Below are positions 10,496-22,039 of a stretch of 64,000 nt of DNA, one piece after another. This DNA comes from Dipteris shenzhenensis (lineage: Eukaryota > Polypodiophyta > Polypodiopsida > Gleicheniales), in the NCBI GenBank assembly GCA_047967505.1, contig CM106541.1; one strand, 5' to 3'. Below the pieces are notes generated by a model. It saw only the letters and a program-made list of their open reading frames with translations. It had not been told where the DNA came from and made no database searches. The stretch's first letter is position 1, and the number at the start of each line of letters is the position of its first letter. The position numbers and the translations under genes were made by a program.

Positions 10496-13340
10496 GATTC
10501 ATGATTGCAACAAGCCGAGAGTTGCTACAATGACACTAGTGGATAACATTTGCATGTGTTTCTCTCAACCCAGAGTATCTTGGAGGAGTACTCTATTGAT
10601 GTTCATGCAAGATCCCCATGACACATGAGTCACTGCAGGAGACTACACAAGTTTTTTGATGGTGGTCTATAAATGTTGAAAATTAAGTGTGTCTTGCTTA
10701 TTTTTATGTGAGTTCTTGTCATTTATATATCATGATATAGGGTCTTCTCAACATTTTCAATAATGATGTGTTTTTGTAGTATTACACAAGCGGAGTGATG
10801 ATTTACACAATGGAAATTTTTTGGAGCATATTGATCAGAGTTTTAGTTATGGTTTCTTGCAAGCAAATAATGTCTAAGTTTATGAAAGTGGTTTTCGAAA
10901 ATGTCTTCCCCATATTTTAGTAATGATCTAGAGTTTAGATATTTTATGATTATAGTACGATTTTTATTTTTTATTTTATTTTTTGTATTTAAGATTTGCC
11001 ACTTTGATTCGTTTGTCAGTCACTCCATTCAATTTCTTTTTCTATGGAGAAGTGGTGGTCTTCAAGTGGTTAAAGCAAGTAAAAGTTTTTAAAAAAATTT
11101 AACACTTGAAAGTGCTATATATGCAAGTCCATGTGTATGAATTCCTCTTGTGCAAAATGCAAACTTTTCCATAGCAAGTCGTCGTTCTCTATGTTGAATT
11201 GGAAATTGTTGTCAAGTTAGAATGCTTGTTTTTAATGGAACAATTTGTCTACAGTTTGTACTTCTTTTGTAACTCAAAATATTGGTGTCTATTTATTTTT
11301 TATGATAAAAGTTTAAACAAAGATTTCCACTTCATCGTTTTGCACCTAGGATCTTCACATCAATTAAATGTCATTGGTCAAATGCATTAGGAAAACCTTA
11401 AAGCACAAGACTAGTAAAGCTACATTGACTTGATCCATTTGTCACAATTGTGGGGAAAATGTGGTGCTGTGAACATTTGATTCATGTCAAAAATGGTTTT
11501 TCAATAGCAACTAATTTGAAGTGGTAAGAAACTAAACATTTAAAGATCAAAACAATCACTTTTTAATAGAATCCTTGAGAAATTTAGGATGAATTTTAGA
11601 TGAGTGATGTGCACGTAAGGAAAGAGGGCCCTTTTGATTAGGGTTGTATTGTATCCAAGGGTGCACTTTTTAGTTTCAACGACATTTATATAAGTATTAG
11701 AAGTTGATGCTTGGTTGGAAGATGCGCTCTCTTGCACCGCACAAGTAATGTTCCTACTCAATGCTTGGATTCAAAACAACATCGTGAACTAACTGGTCTA
11801 TTTTTATGGGTGAAACCTTGTATTGAGATGGGTGAACGAGTAAAACAAGTGGTAGGGAACAACCGATTGCAAAATACTTGTATTAATTAAGGCCATCGCG
11901 AGCACAGATAGATGGGGCGAAATAGACACTCACCTTTGAACCACTCACTCACTCACTTGCATTAGTACTTGAGTCTCATTGGGACTTGCCATTCACACAA
12001 GATACTTGTGAGCCAATAATCCCCTCTTTATATTACATCATGACTCGTATTAGTAGCTGATTCCCCATTTTACTAGGTGGTCTGAGTAGCCGACCTGCTA
12101 AGACCCTACTCAAAAACCTTTCTAGACCACTAACTCTAATTGGACCACAATGCTGATAACCTGCTACCTGCCCTTGCCACTTAGAGATCCATCGCTTGGA
12201 ACTTGGTTGCTTGTTGGGCCAACTGGGGTTTCTGGTTGCCTAAGACTTGCATCTAGTTCCTTGTTGAGTTAGGGTCAACCCTTTACCTTGGATAAGCTTC
12301 TTTTATATCTTTGTGAATGTTGATATCTTCACAAATTGGCAATGATGAGCTAGTCTTCAAAAATAGATGATATGCGAGTTCGAGATTATCATTGAAGATG
12401 CCAAGTTTTTCATTTTTGAGGTTCTAGGTCACTCAACATACTACCATTAGCTCTTTTTTTGGTGCTTTTTTTTTGCGCTTAAATTACATAGTTTTTTGGT
12501 GTAGAAGCCTTCCGTTGACATTACAGCCAAAAAGTTGTTATGTCCATATTTTCATCTATACTAGCGTCCATATTAGTGTCATTTGTTGAGAAAGAATCAA
12601 TATTTCAGTCAAAAATTCCTCTAGAAAAAGACACTGAAAAAGCATCAACATTCGCCCTTCCTAAGTTACCTTGAAAAATTAAATCAAACTCAAATATTTT
12701 TGTATTGAAAAATATATTAGGTCAATGTTGTTTTCGATCTTTAATCAATTGAAGCATCACTGAAATCTTCATTGTGACATTGATGCTCATTCTCTTGGTC
12801 ATCCATGGCTAGGTCTCATAGATCTTTAGCATGTAGATCGCAGTCTCCAAAATCAGTATTTGAGAAACCCTCTAAGGAACTCAAACTATCTTCACTTTCC
12901 AAAACTCTAGTAGAAGGGGTATTGGAAGTGTTCCAACTCATCTATGTCTTGATCTTCCATTTCATTCTCTACTTCCACATCTTGAAATACATGTTGGTTT
13001 CTAGGTACAACTCGATCAGGTTGAAAGACCACCTAAAACGAAGATTCATGATATGTTCATACAATCTTTAATAAAGTTGAATGGCAAATGATTACTTGCT
13101 CATAGTGCGTGGGTAGCACAAATGTGTCACTGAGGTTGTGTGTAAAATATCTCAACGGAAAAATGTCCTAGGGCCCATGTCTGAAGTACCATGAGTGCTA
13201 GGTCCTACACCTTGGCTATCTAGAATGGTCAAGTCCGCAATATCAAAAGTATCAACATCATCTTCCGTGTCTAAGTCCCCAAAAATGGTTTTGTATCGCT
13301 GGAGTTGAGCCTCTAATATGTTCAGTGCTTGAAAAGTGTG
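10496..13340. other. No recognised gene
   Basis: AT-rich sequence with only short open frames (for example 10901-11092, 11540-11761 minus, 12805-13071). None has a recognisable domain, paired repeat or conserved motif. A run of CACTCACTCACTC is near 11943. Confidence 0.3.
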
Positions 13341-13344
13341 GAGC

Positions 13345-13795
13345 ATCTTTTCAACGAATGAGCCTACAAGTACTTGGCCATAGAAAATCCAGCCAATGGT
13401 GATGGATTTTTCCAAGTTCTATTCAATTACAATTGGGACGCAAAAGGCATGGTTGCCATTACAAAGGACAAGCTTTACGTCTTGACTTTAGCAAAGATCA
13501 CAACAGAACGGTGAGTATAGATTATAGCTACTTATGCCATTTCCATTTCATGTTTTGCTCTAGTGGGTGTAAATAACACGTTTCTTCTTCCTTTAGGAAG
13601 CAAGACATATTGCAAATGCTTTGCAAGTGCAAGGCAAAGAGTGTAGGTGCATCAACACCTTGGGAATGTGGGTAGATTTTGCACATACATTGCACATACA
13701 TGAGGAAAGAAGCCTATTGGGGCTTCTTGCTAGAATAGGGGAATCTCATCTTGAAAGGGTTGGAGGATGAGATGGAAGGAGAACTTCCATTTGGA
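13345..13795 (+). CDS. Possible two-exon coding fragment of unknown product
   Basis: A plus-strand segment reads KYLAIENPANGDGFFQVLFN then YNWDAKGMVAITKDKL and YVLTLAKITTE, ending at ACAGAACGGTGAGTATAG, a good donor site. After about 80 bp an acceptor (TTCTTCTTCCTTTAG) is followed by a segment reading EARHIANALQVQGKECRCIN and MWVDFAHTLHIHEERSLLGL. The two parts look like natural protein rather than repeat translation, but the reading phase across the intron is uncertain and the overlapping minus-strand frame (13152-13415) is an alternative. No family recognised. Confidence 0.25.
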
Positions 13796-13799
13796 TTTG

Positions 13800-14290
13800 A
13801 CGCTTACTTTAGAGAGTAGAGGAGGACTCACATCCATGATGCATTTCCTGCTCTTTGAAAGGACATAATGAGCTCTAATGAAAGTGACAAACAACCTGAG
13901 ATAACATGTCAGACATCTCGCATGCTTGTGTATAGGTACCATCACATTGTTTTTGTCTGTATCTGGATATCTATTTTAGTGGTACAATCTTATCCTTACA
14001 ACAGTCCTTGGCAGTAACACCCTATTGATGGAGAGGTATGGGAAACATTGCTAGGTCAAAAAGGTCATTTTGTGACTGTGGAGTCAATACTTGAGGCCTC
14101 TGAGATGTCCGCTCTTTTCTTTCAGTCCTTGCTTGCTTGTGCTTGGTAGGCCATCCCTATCCTTTGCTCAAAAAGTGGTTTCCATTGGTCAAATCTACGA
14201 GTCAACGCAAGACATCATGGACGTACACTTGCTGGATGAAGTGCATGAGAGTTTGTTGGCTGTTCGGCATGTTCCCTTCAACTTTTTTGA
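13800..14290. other. No recognised feature
   Basis: Short open frames on both strands, no motif, no repeat partner seen. It ends at the start of the compound purine/palindrome repeat. Confidence 0.3.
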
Positions 14291-14319
14291 ATCACTGTAG
14301 TATAATGTTGCAAGAGCCT

Positions 14320-15650
14320 TTTGAGGGAAAAGAGGAGAAGAGGAGGGAAAAGAGGAGGGATTCAAAAGAGGAGAAGAGGACGAAAAGAGGAGGGAAAAGA
14401 GGGGGGAAAAGAGGAGAAGAGAGAAGAAGAGGGAAAGGAAAGAGAGATTGGAAAAGGGGAAAGAGGGAAAGAAAGAGAGAAGAAGAGGGAAAGAGAGAAG
14501 AGGAGGGGAAAAGATATTGAAAGAGGGAAGGAGAAGGAGAAGAAGAAGGAAAGGAGGGAAAGAAGAGGGAAAGGAAAGAGGGAAAAAGAGACATATGCTC
14601 ATGCTTATGCATGAGCATATGTCTCCTTCTCTTATGCTCATGCATAAGCATAAGCATGAGCATATGCTTATGCTTATGCATAAGAGGAGTCTTATGCATA
14701 AGCATAAGCATAAGCATAAGAGAAGGAGACATATGCTCATGCTTATGATTATGCATGAGCATAAGAGCATGAGCATGAAAGAGGGAAAAGAGGGGGGGAA
14801 AGAGGAGAAGAGAGAAGAAGAGGGAAAGGAAAGAGAGATTGGAAAAGGGGAAAGAGGGAAAGAAAGAGAGAAGAAGAGGGAAAGAGAGAAGAAGAGGGGG
14901 AAAGAGATTGAAAGAGGGAAGGAGAAGGAGAAGGAGAAGGAAAGGAGGGAAAGAAGAGGGGAAAGAGAGAAGAAGATGGGGAAGAGGGGGGGAAATGGGA
15001 AAGAGGAAAAAAGAGACATATGCTCATGCTTATGCATGAGCATATGTCTACTTCTCTTATGCTTATGCTTAAGCATAAGCATGAGCATATGTCTCCTTCT
15101 CTTATGCTCATGCTTATGCTTATCCATAAGAGGAGTTTTATGCATAAGCATAAGCATAAACATAAGAGACGGAGACATATGCTCATGCTTATGCTTATGC
15201 ATGAGCATAAGAACATGAGCATGAAAGAGGGAAAAGAGGAGAAGAGAGAAGAAGAGGGAAAGGAAAGAGAGATTGGAAAAGGGGAAAGGGGGAAAGAGGG
15301 AAAGAAAGAGAGAAGAAGAGGGAAAGTAAAGAGGGAAAAAGAGACATATGCTCATGCTTATGCATGAGCATATGTCTACTTCTCTTATGCTCATGCATAA
15401 GCATAAGCATGAGCATATGTCTCCTCCTCTTATGCATAAGCATAAGCATAAGCATAAGAGAAGGAGACATATGCTCATGCTTATGCTTATGCATGAGCAT
15501 AAGAACATGAGCATGAAAGATGGAAAAGAGGGGGGAAAAGAGGAGAAGAGAGAAGAAGAGGGAAAGGAAAGAGAGATTGGAAAAGGGGAAAGGGGGAAAG
15601 AGGGAAAGAAAGAGAGAAGAAGAGGAAAAGTAAAGAGGGAAAAAGATTAT
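14320..15650. repeat. Compound repeat: GGAAAGAGAGA purine blocks alternating with GCATAAGCAT palindromes
   Basis: About four cycles of a long unit (roughly 330-430 bp). Each cycle has a strand-asymmetric purine block (AGAGGAGAAGAGAGAAGAAG, GATTGGAAAAGGGG) and a block made of CATATGCTCATGCTTATGCATGAGC words. Each palindrome block starts with a hairpin of two 15-bp perfect arms around a TTAT loop (14590-14623, 15015-15048, 15343-15376), bracketed by GACATATG and CATATGTC. The long open frames on both strands (Met-Leu/His-Lys, Ser-Leu-Phe-Pro, Lys-Glu-Arg-Gly) follow from base composition and should not be read as genes. Confidence 0.95.
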
Positions 15651-16104
15651 GCAAATAAGATGTTAGAGGAAGGAGGAGATTACAAAAGCAACTTGTCAAA
15701 AAGATTGGATTGAGGAGACAAGGAGAAAGAGAAGGAAGAGAAATACAAAAAAGACTAGAAGAGGTGAGTCTTCTTTCTTTCTTGGAATCTCATTTTTTGT
15801 TTCAATCCTTTGAAATCAAGCATGAAAACTAGTTTACAAGTTTAGCAATACAAGGAGAAGCACTCACAAAACGAAATCTAACAAAAAACCTACCTACATT
15901 GTTGAAAGAGACTCACCTCTTGAAAAACTTCCTTTCAAGAAACCAAAGAGGGAGAAGGGTGGAGAGGGAGCACAAGAGCTAGGAGAAGGGTGAGGAGTGG
16001 AGAATAGAGTGGGAGGTCGTCGGAAATAGGTGGGAGGTCATCGAAAATAGGTGGGAGGAGAGATTGCCTTGCTTACAATAGAGATTAGAGAGTGCTAAAG
16101 AAAG
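15651..16104. other. Purine-rich tail of the compound repeat, then unassigned sequence
   Basis: Purine-rich to about 15770, then ordinary sequence. Near 16008-16060 GTGGGAGGTCGTCGGAAATAG is followed by a close second copy. No coding signal. The CACTA element begins near 16105. Confidence 0.35.
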
Positions 16105-16143
16105 CACTGCACATCATGTCGGGTTTCAGTTTTAACCCACAAC

Positions 16144-16246
16144 GTCGCTATATAGTGACATTTTTCTGTTGCTATATAGCGATGCTTTTAATTAAAAACG
16201 TCGCTATATAGCGATGGAATAGAGCAAAATGTCGCTATATAGCGAC
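16144..16246. repeat. Left subterminal palindromes of the CACTA element
   Basis: Four copies of GTCGCTATATAGCGAC or one- to three-base variants at 16144-16159, 16169-16183, 16200-16215 and 16231-16246. Each is self-complementary. Such subterminal motifs are the usual binding sites for the second (TNPA-like) protein of CACTA elements. Confidence 0.85.
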
Positions 16247-16352
16247 GCTTTAAGACACTTTATGTTCTAAGTTAAAAAAGAAGCTCATAGATGCTATTTT
16301 ATAACTGTTAATATATTTTCTTGCAACTTATGTTGTGATTTTATAAGTGTAG

Positions 16353-16920
16353 ATGGAAGGGACGAGTGGAATGTCCGATGATGCGCCAACGCCCGGGAGC
16401 ACAAAGTGGCTTACGGAGAGGTTATATTGTCATTTCACTCATTGCAAGCGAGAAGTATGACATCAACGTCGTATTATCATGCACCACTTGCGAATGTATG
16501 GGGAGGAGCCCGAACCAGTACCCATCGTTGGTGTTGCACATGTTGATGGATTATCGATAAGTCAAAGCTATTTAAGTTCACAGTTAATATTGGATACCAG
16601 GAAATACAAGATCTTATATTTACACGAAATCTTAAAACAGGATGAGGAGGTTGACGAGAGTACGCATATACCTTCACACTTTGAGCAAGACTATAGTCTC
16701 TCGGATGATGACGAGTGTATGGTCGACATGATGGATTCTATTTTTAGGGGCACTACATCCCATGTACACGTGATGTCAGAATCTGAGGTCAAAATGCGAG
16801 AGTTGAAATCAACACAATTGTACGAGGGTGCTAGGATGTCTAAACTACGTGCTTGTCTCTCAATCTTGAATCTACAAGTAAAGTATGGGTGGTCGGATAC
16901 AAGTGTCTCGGCCTTAATGA
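16353..16920 (+). pseudogene. N-terminal exon of the CACTA transposase (before Tnp2 core)
   Basis: The ATG at 16353 starts a frame that continues to a donor at about 16921 (ATGAGGTTAGCTC). One in-frame TGA at 16458-16460 sits where an Arg codon (CGA) would be expected. The segment contains RLYCHFTHCKREV, HHLRMYGEEPEP, an acidic part (SLSDDDECMVDMM) and RMSKLRACLSILNLQVKYGW, which is the position and style of the region before Transposase_21 in plant Tnp2 proteins (LLxLKxxYGWS). The intron to about 17040 precedes the core. Confidence 0.75.
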
Positions 16921-17040
16921 GGTTAGCTCTTGCATTAATTTGACTCATTATTTGGATTTTGTTTGTTTTGAGAATCATCATGTATGGATTAGTGTACCGA
17001 ATCATCATTATTCGAAGCCTATGTATGTTTGAATTGTGCT

Positions 17041-18496
17041 AGGTTGCTCCAAAAGATGTTGGCTGCACTAAATACCATGCCTGCATCAAGAGATGAAGCG
17101 AAAAAGATGCTAACAATGGTGGGTATGGATTATGATACCATCCATGCTTGCTATAATGATTGTATTCTCTTTCGTCATGAGCATGGAGATTTGGCTAGTT
17201 GTCCAAAGTGTGGGGAACAATGATATAGAGATGACTTGTAGGGTGAGCGGATACCGATAAAGGTCTTGAGACACTTTTCCATCATTGCAAGAATACAACA
17301 CATGTTCCGATGCAAATCCATAGCGAAGCTGATGACATGGCATGCATCTCATCAGTCCACTGATGACACATTGAGGATTCCGGCAGATTGTGTAGCTTGG
17401 AAGCACATAGACAATCAGTGGTCGGACTTTGCAAGGGAGCCACGCAACTTACATCTTGGGCTCGCCATGGACGGCATGAATCCTTTCGGGTTACGCTCAA
17501 CATCTTGGTTGACATGGCCCATAGTCATGGTGAATTACAATATCCCACCATGGCTAACAATAAAAAAAGGGACACCTCATGCTTGCACTACTTGTGCCAG
17601 GAAAGTACAATGCAAAAAATATGGACGTGTACATGGCACCTTTGATAGAGGAGTTACAGATCTTATGGAGAGGAGTGCGGGTCTTTGATATTTTCAGAGC
17701 TCCTAGACATACCAATGATATTTTGGTCAGGGGTATCTTGATGTGGACCATGCATGACTACCCAGGATATGGAAAGTGCGCAGGTACATGGTTGTGTCTC
17801 TACATGTATAACATAGGATTATGCTTTTATGACTCTCTTTCGCACACATGTCTTATACTAACACATTCATGCACGCGTGCAGGACTTGTTACAAGTGGGT
17901 ACCATGCTTGTCCTGTTTGTGGATCGGGTTTGAAATCGCTTGCACGCTGCTCCAAACATATGAGGAAAAATGTTTATGAAGGTCATGCTCGATACCTTCT
18001 GCTTGACCATCTCACACGTGGAGGTCAGCTTGATCCACCACCATCATATTTGAAGGCAAGTGATTGGATTCAAGCTTGGAGGGCGAATGGAGAGGCACCT
18101 CCTCCTGGTATGAAGAGTCTATTGATCTTTCACAAGCTTCCTTATTGAGGTCAGTTACAAATCAATCATCTCTTGGATCCCATGCATATCTTCAAGAATG
18201 TGGGGGCTACTATTTGGGCACACTTGGTTGGTTCCAAAGACTCGAGAGGAGTGCGAGAAGACTTGCGTGCTATGAATAGGATGTCTCGTTTGTGGCCCCA
18301 AGTGCATGCTTCAAAAAAAATTGTCCTCCCAAAAGCAACGTGGATCCTCTCTACGAGGGAGGAGGCAGCAGTCAAGGCGGACATTGCCTCTTTTCAAACA
18401 CCGACAGGGTACATGCATTGCTTGAAAGGAGCATTTTCAAAGGACAATAAGCTTAGTGGGCTCAAGTCCCATGATTGGCACAAGGTCTTACAGGTA
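17041..18496 (+). pseudogene. Tnp2-type CACTA transposase core (Transposase_21)
   Basis: Contains the family landmarks in order: LLQKMLAALN, DEAKKMLTMVGMDYDTIHAC, NDCILFRHEHGDLASCPKCG, RIQHMFRCKSIAKLMTWHA, the block WKHIDNQWSDFAREPRNLHL with GLAMDGMNPFG, MVNYNIPPWLTIKK, YMAPLIEELQILWRGVRVFD, GYHACPVCGSGLKSLARCSK, LLDPMHIFKNVGATIWAHLV and LSGLKSHDWHKVLQVF. It is broken by TGA at 17221 and TAG at 17239, by a one-base shift at the A7 run near 17562, and by small shifts around 17780-17880 and 18150 that may be introns. These are the DNA-cleaving domain and zinc-binding pairs of Tnp2. The order and spacing make the family assignment firm. Confidence 0.9.
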
Positions 18497-18590
18497 TTCT
18501 AAGTAGAATTAGTGTACCGATAATCGTGATGCGTTAGTGTAATTATGATTACGTTATATTGTTGACATGACTTCTTTGTTGCTTTGATAG

Positions 18591-19320
18591 TTCATCCTCC
18601 CAATTACAATAAAAGGGTGCTTACAAGAAGATGTTAGAAATGCTATATTCAAGATCTGTGGTATTGTGAGGTATGCTTACTATCAAATCACATTGATTGC
18701 ATTTTCTTCAATTTAAGCTGATTAATCTGTAGACTGATTATGAAAATATCTTACATGGACATGTGAAATAGGTGGATATCTCAAAAAGAGATCTCCATAT
18801 CGAGCATCGAGAAGGATAACTCAAGTCCAGTTGCTTGTGCACATAGTTGATGAAGTGGCTATTGCAGGTACTGTTCATAGTTGATGGATGTTTTTTCTCG
18901 AGCGGTTTATGAAAACTTTGAAGGGATTTGTAAGACAAAGAGCAAGACCAGAAGCAAGCATGGCAAAGGGATGGCTTGTGCAAGAGTCATTAGTATATAT
19001 CACAGAGTTTCTTGCATCCACAGATCCTGATATGCCGCAAGCTTGGCATAATAAGGATGATGATCGCATCGTTGGCGAGGTTCCCCAAGGAAAAGGGATT
19101 GAAAGAAAGATGAGCGAAGAGCAAATGGAGAAATTCAATAAGTTTTGTATCCTCAATAGCCCTAAGATGCAGAAGTGGATTGAGAGATATGAAGTGGCCA
19201 AAGCAGAAAGAATAAATGCAAGGACGAGATTCACAGTAATGTACAAGCGATCACAACCATATCCACGGGATCTGGCTCTTCTCCCCACTCACATGTCACT
19301 TGATTGGCTACAACTGGCTC
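18591..19320 (+). pseudogene. DUF4218 region of the CACTA transposase
   Basis: After an intron (about 18497-18590, acceptor TTTGATAG) the coding resumes with LPITIKGCLQEDVRNAIFKI. Further on is VQLLVHIVDEVAIAGTVHS, then WMFFLERFMKTLKGFVRQRA and RPEASMAKGWLVQES, the DUF4218 signature (WMYPFER..K.LK..VRN...PE.SIAE). It continues through IERKMSEEQMEKFNKFCILN to RDLALLPTHMSLDWLQLAL, where the LTR element interrupts it at 19321. The same protein resumes at 21870. Confidence 0.85.
19316..19320. other. 5-bp target-site duplication, left copy
   Basis: GGCTC lies directly before the LTR terminus TGACAAAA and is repeated at 21870-21874 directly after the other LTR. This is the length expected for LTR-retrotransposon integration. 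Confidence 0.95.
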
Positions 19321-19643
19321 TGACAAAACATGTGTGCCTCAGGATCTATGGAGCACTCTAAGGTGGATGGAACCTGTGTGGAAACATGATGAAAAGAGTG
19401 CTCATGACATGTATCTCAAGTCAATTAGGTTCCAAGATAGATTAGCTTGGACTCATAAAAAGAATCTTGAGATAGTGCAAAGTGCTTGATTGAATTACTT
19501 CAAATGAACCTCCCTTTTATAGGTGAGGGTACTTCCATCCATTTTGCTTGCTCACATGTGGGATATCTCCTCCATGCCATGTGGCAGCTTTCCCTTTACT
19601 CATACCTTTGCTCTACAAGTGCTCATGGCACCATATCTCAACA
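19321..19643 (-). repeat. 3' LTR of the non-autonomous element
   Basis: Plus-strand ends are TGACAAAACATG and ATATCTCAACA, so on the element's strand it begins TGTTGAGATATGG. The start TGTTGAGATAT is shared with the Ty1/copia LTR at 35235, which suggests a copia-type helper. Confidence 0.95.
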
Positions 19644-21534
19644 CCTCCCCTTGGTGCCATGATCCTTTGGCTACTGCAAGGTGGTCAGATGTGAGTTACA
19701 AATCCATCACCTCCCCTTAGTGCATACATTGCTACTTAAGGTGGTCAAGTGTGGTTTACATGTCAATACCTCCCCTGGGTGCTTTCATAGCTACTCTCAG
19801 GTGGTCAGGTTTGATTTACAAAACATAGGCAAGGTTGGCAAGGTTTTTGCTTTTCAATACATTCCATTGATGTCACCTTTTGGCTCATGGCTTGATGATG
19901 ACGTTGTTGTCTTCTTCGCTTGATGCATGATGCTTTGTTCTTCCATGTGCCTTAATGCTTTCTGTGTGGATGCCATGCTTCGTGCTATGGTCATCTCATG
20001 CACTTGTGCTTTTGGCATGCTTTTTACATCGATGTTTGCATTCATGCTTTGTTTTTCCATTTGCAAAGGTCTTACCATGAGCTTTATTTTGCTTCAATGG
20101 CAGTGTCTAATTGCTAACAATGATTCTGACATGACAGGCGTGTAGAGCTCGAAAAGACGATCATTTTTCCTTTTTGGAGCGTGTGCAAATTCTTCCTGGA
20201 TTGCAAGTTATGGCTTCTTGAAGGTTTTGTGAAGAAGAGGGGCCTTTGATGATGTGGCATAGGCTGTTCACATGCAGAATTCAAATTGTGCTTACAAAGG
20301 GACTGTGCTTGGGTGGCACTATGGTGACCTTGTAACCCAGCTTAGTTAACCCAAGCTAGAAATTTTAACTATGGTTATCTTTTGACCTAACCATGGAGCT
20401 AACCTAAGGTCAATCTTGACCTAAGTTGAGTGGCTTATCTGCCACGTGTCACTTGTAGAAACCTTAGGAAAAATGAGAGAGAGAAACTTTGAATCTGCTA
20501 CGACGCTCGACGCGGTGGAGATTCGGAGAAGGCGACGCTGTTTCGTTGAGGGAGATGCAGTACAGGCTGTCTGTTCATGTTGACCATCATGTTGGCGGGG
20601 AGTCACCTATGCTTGCTTTGCTATAAGTTGTCGTCGTCCGTGTTCTTGTAGGTCATAGTTGGATGCCCATCGTTCGGAGTTGTGGCTGTCGTGGATAGAG
20701 GAGCCGTGCGTGGGCTGATTGTAGCTATGTAGCATGCGGGCTCTATGTGATGTTGCTGGAGCTTGGAGGCCGTAGGCTGATGGAGAGGCTTTTGTAGTCA
20801 GCCGTGAGTGCCGTATGAAGGCTGAGGCAAAGATTGGACTGTGGCTGTAGGAAGCGGTCGTAGAAGATGCTGTTGGCTTGCTTCAGAGTCGTTGGAGATG
20901 AGCCGCTGAGTCTTGTTGAGCTATAGGTTATTCGTGAAGTTCGTAGAGGTAGGCTACTGTAGTCCGGGAAATGCTGAGTCGTTTGGAAGTAGCTTAGGAG
21001 CTCGCTCGTGTCAGACGGCATTGGCGATGGAAGTCACGTGGGCGTTGGAGATCGCCTCAAGTCATTTGTGGACTGGCTATTTGTGGAGGCGCCTTGAGAT
21101 CTAGCCGTCGTTTGGTGAGGCTGCTTGCTGGAGACTGCATTGGCTTTTGACATTGGATGGCTTGCTTGAGGCTAGATGCAGGCTCTAACCTCTCAAGACT
21201 TGCAGATGGTCCTTTCTCTTTTTCTCTCAATGAACTTTCCCTATATCCGAGCTTTGAAAGCTCTCTCACTCTTCTCTCAATAATGAAAACAATCAAAATC
21301 TGTCTCTCTCACATGGATGGAAATCTCACAAGGCGGAAACTTTATCTCAAAGTCTCTCAAGGACAGAATTCCCTCAATGCAATGGAAGGAATCAATGGAC
21401 GGAATTTTCTCAATCTAAAACTAAAACTAACGTAGGAGAAAACATGTGCTCCTATGGCAAGCCTACAGCTAATCTAGGAATGGGAGCAATCCTAGTGAAC
21501 TACTAATGAGCTAAACTAGGAGAGCTAAACCTAT

Positions 21535-21546
21535 GCTCTGATACCA
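21535..21546 (-). other. Primer-binding site of the non-autonomous element
   Basis: GCTCTGATACCA on the plus strand is the complement of TGGTATCAGAGC and touches the TG end of the right LTR. This fixes the element as minus-strand and identifies the LTR at 21547-21869 as its 5' LTR. Confidence 0.92.
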
Positions 21547-21869
21547 TGACAAAACATGTGTGCCTCAGGATCTATGGAGCACTCTAAAGTGGATGGAACC
21601 TGTGTGGAAACATGATGAAAAGAGTGCTCATGACATGTATCTCAAGTCAATTAGGTTCCAAGATAGATTAGCTTGGACTCATAAAAAGAATCTTGAGATA
21701 GTGCAAAGTGCTTGATTGAATTACTTCAAATGAACCTCCCTTTTATAGGTGAGGGTACTTCCATCCATTTTGCTTGCTCACATGTGGGATATCTCCTCCA
21801 TGCCATGTGGCAGCTTTCCCTTTACTCATACCTTTGCTCTACAAGTGCTCATGGCACCATATCTCAACA
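21547..21869 (-). repeat. 5' LTR of the non-autonomous element
   Basis: 323 bp, same length as the partner LTR and identical except for one base, with TSD GGCTC immediately to its right. The near-identity indicates a recent insertion compared with the heavily mutated CACTA gene around it. Confidence 0.95.
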
Positions 21870-21950
21870 GGCTCTACGTAAAGCCGAATGCGATGGAGAG
21901 ACAATAAACAAGCGCGAGCGAGAGTTATCATCTGGATGTATGGTGCATGT
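21870..21950 (+). pseudogene. CACTA transposase, segment after the LTR insertion
   Basis: Continues the interrupted DUF4218-proximal exon: the second GGCTC is followed by codons reading RKAECDGETINKRERELSSG and CMVH, and then a donor GTAAGTTTCTTACC. The fragment at 59460-59640 has the same exon uninterrupted, including the same donor, which confirms this join. Confidence 0.85.
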
Positions 21951-22039
21951 AAGTTTCTTACCTCTTGATGTAATTAAGTAATTATTTGTGGCAATATACG
22001 CTATAAAATAGATGCATCTTCATTGTTTTAATGATGCTC

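Larger units (their letters stand above)
19321..21869 (-). mobile_element. Young non-autonomous LTR retrotransposon (minus orientation)
   Basis: 2549 bp with two 323-bp LTRs (19321-19643 and 21547-21869) that differ at a single base I could find (near 19361 versus 21587). In minus orientation the LTR runs TGTTGAGATATGG...GTTTTGTCA. The complement of the initiator-Met PBS is next to the right LTR and a polypurine tract (AAGGGGAGG) next to the left LTR. The 1.9-kb interior has no gag or pol motif, so the element must have been mobilised in trans. It sits in the DUF4218-DUF4216 junction of the CACTA gene with a GGCTC duplication. The interior between about 20460 and 21130 is GC-richer than the surroundings. 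Confidence 0.95.

Noticed and set aside
14195-15514. 439-codon minus-strand open frame rich in Met, Leu, Ser, Phe and Pro
   Set aside because: It spans the compound purine/palindrome repeat. The opposite strand and other frames are equally open, so the open frame follows from base composition.
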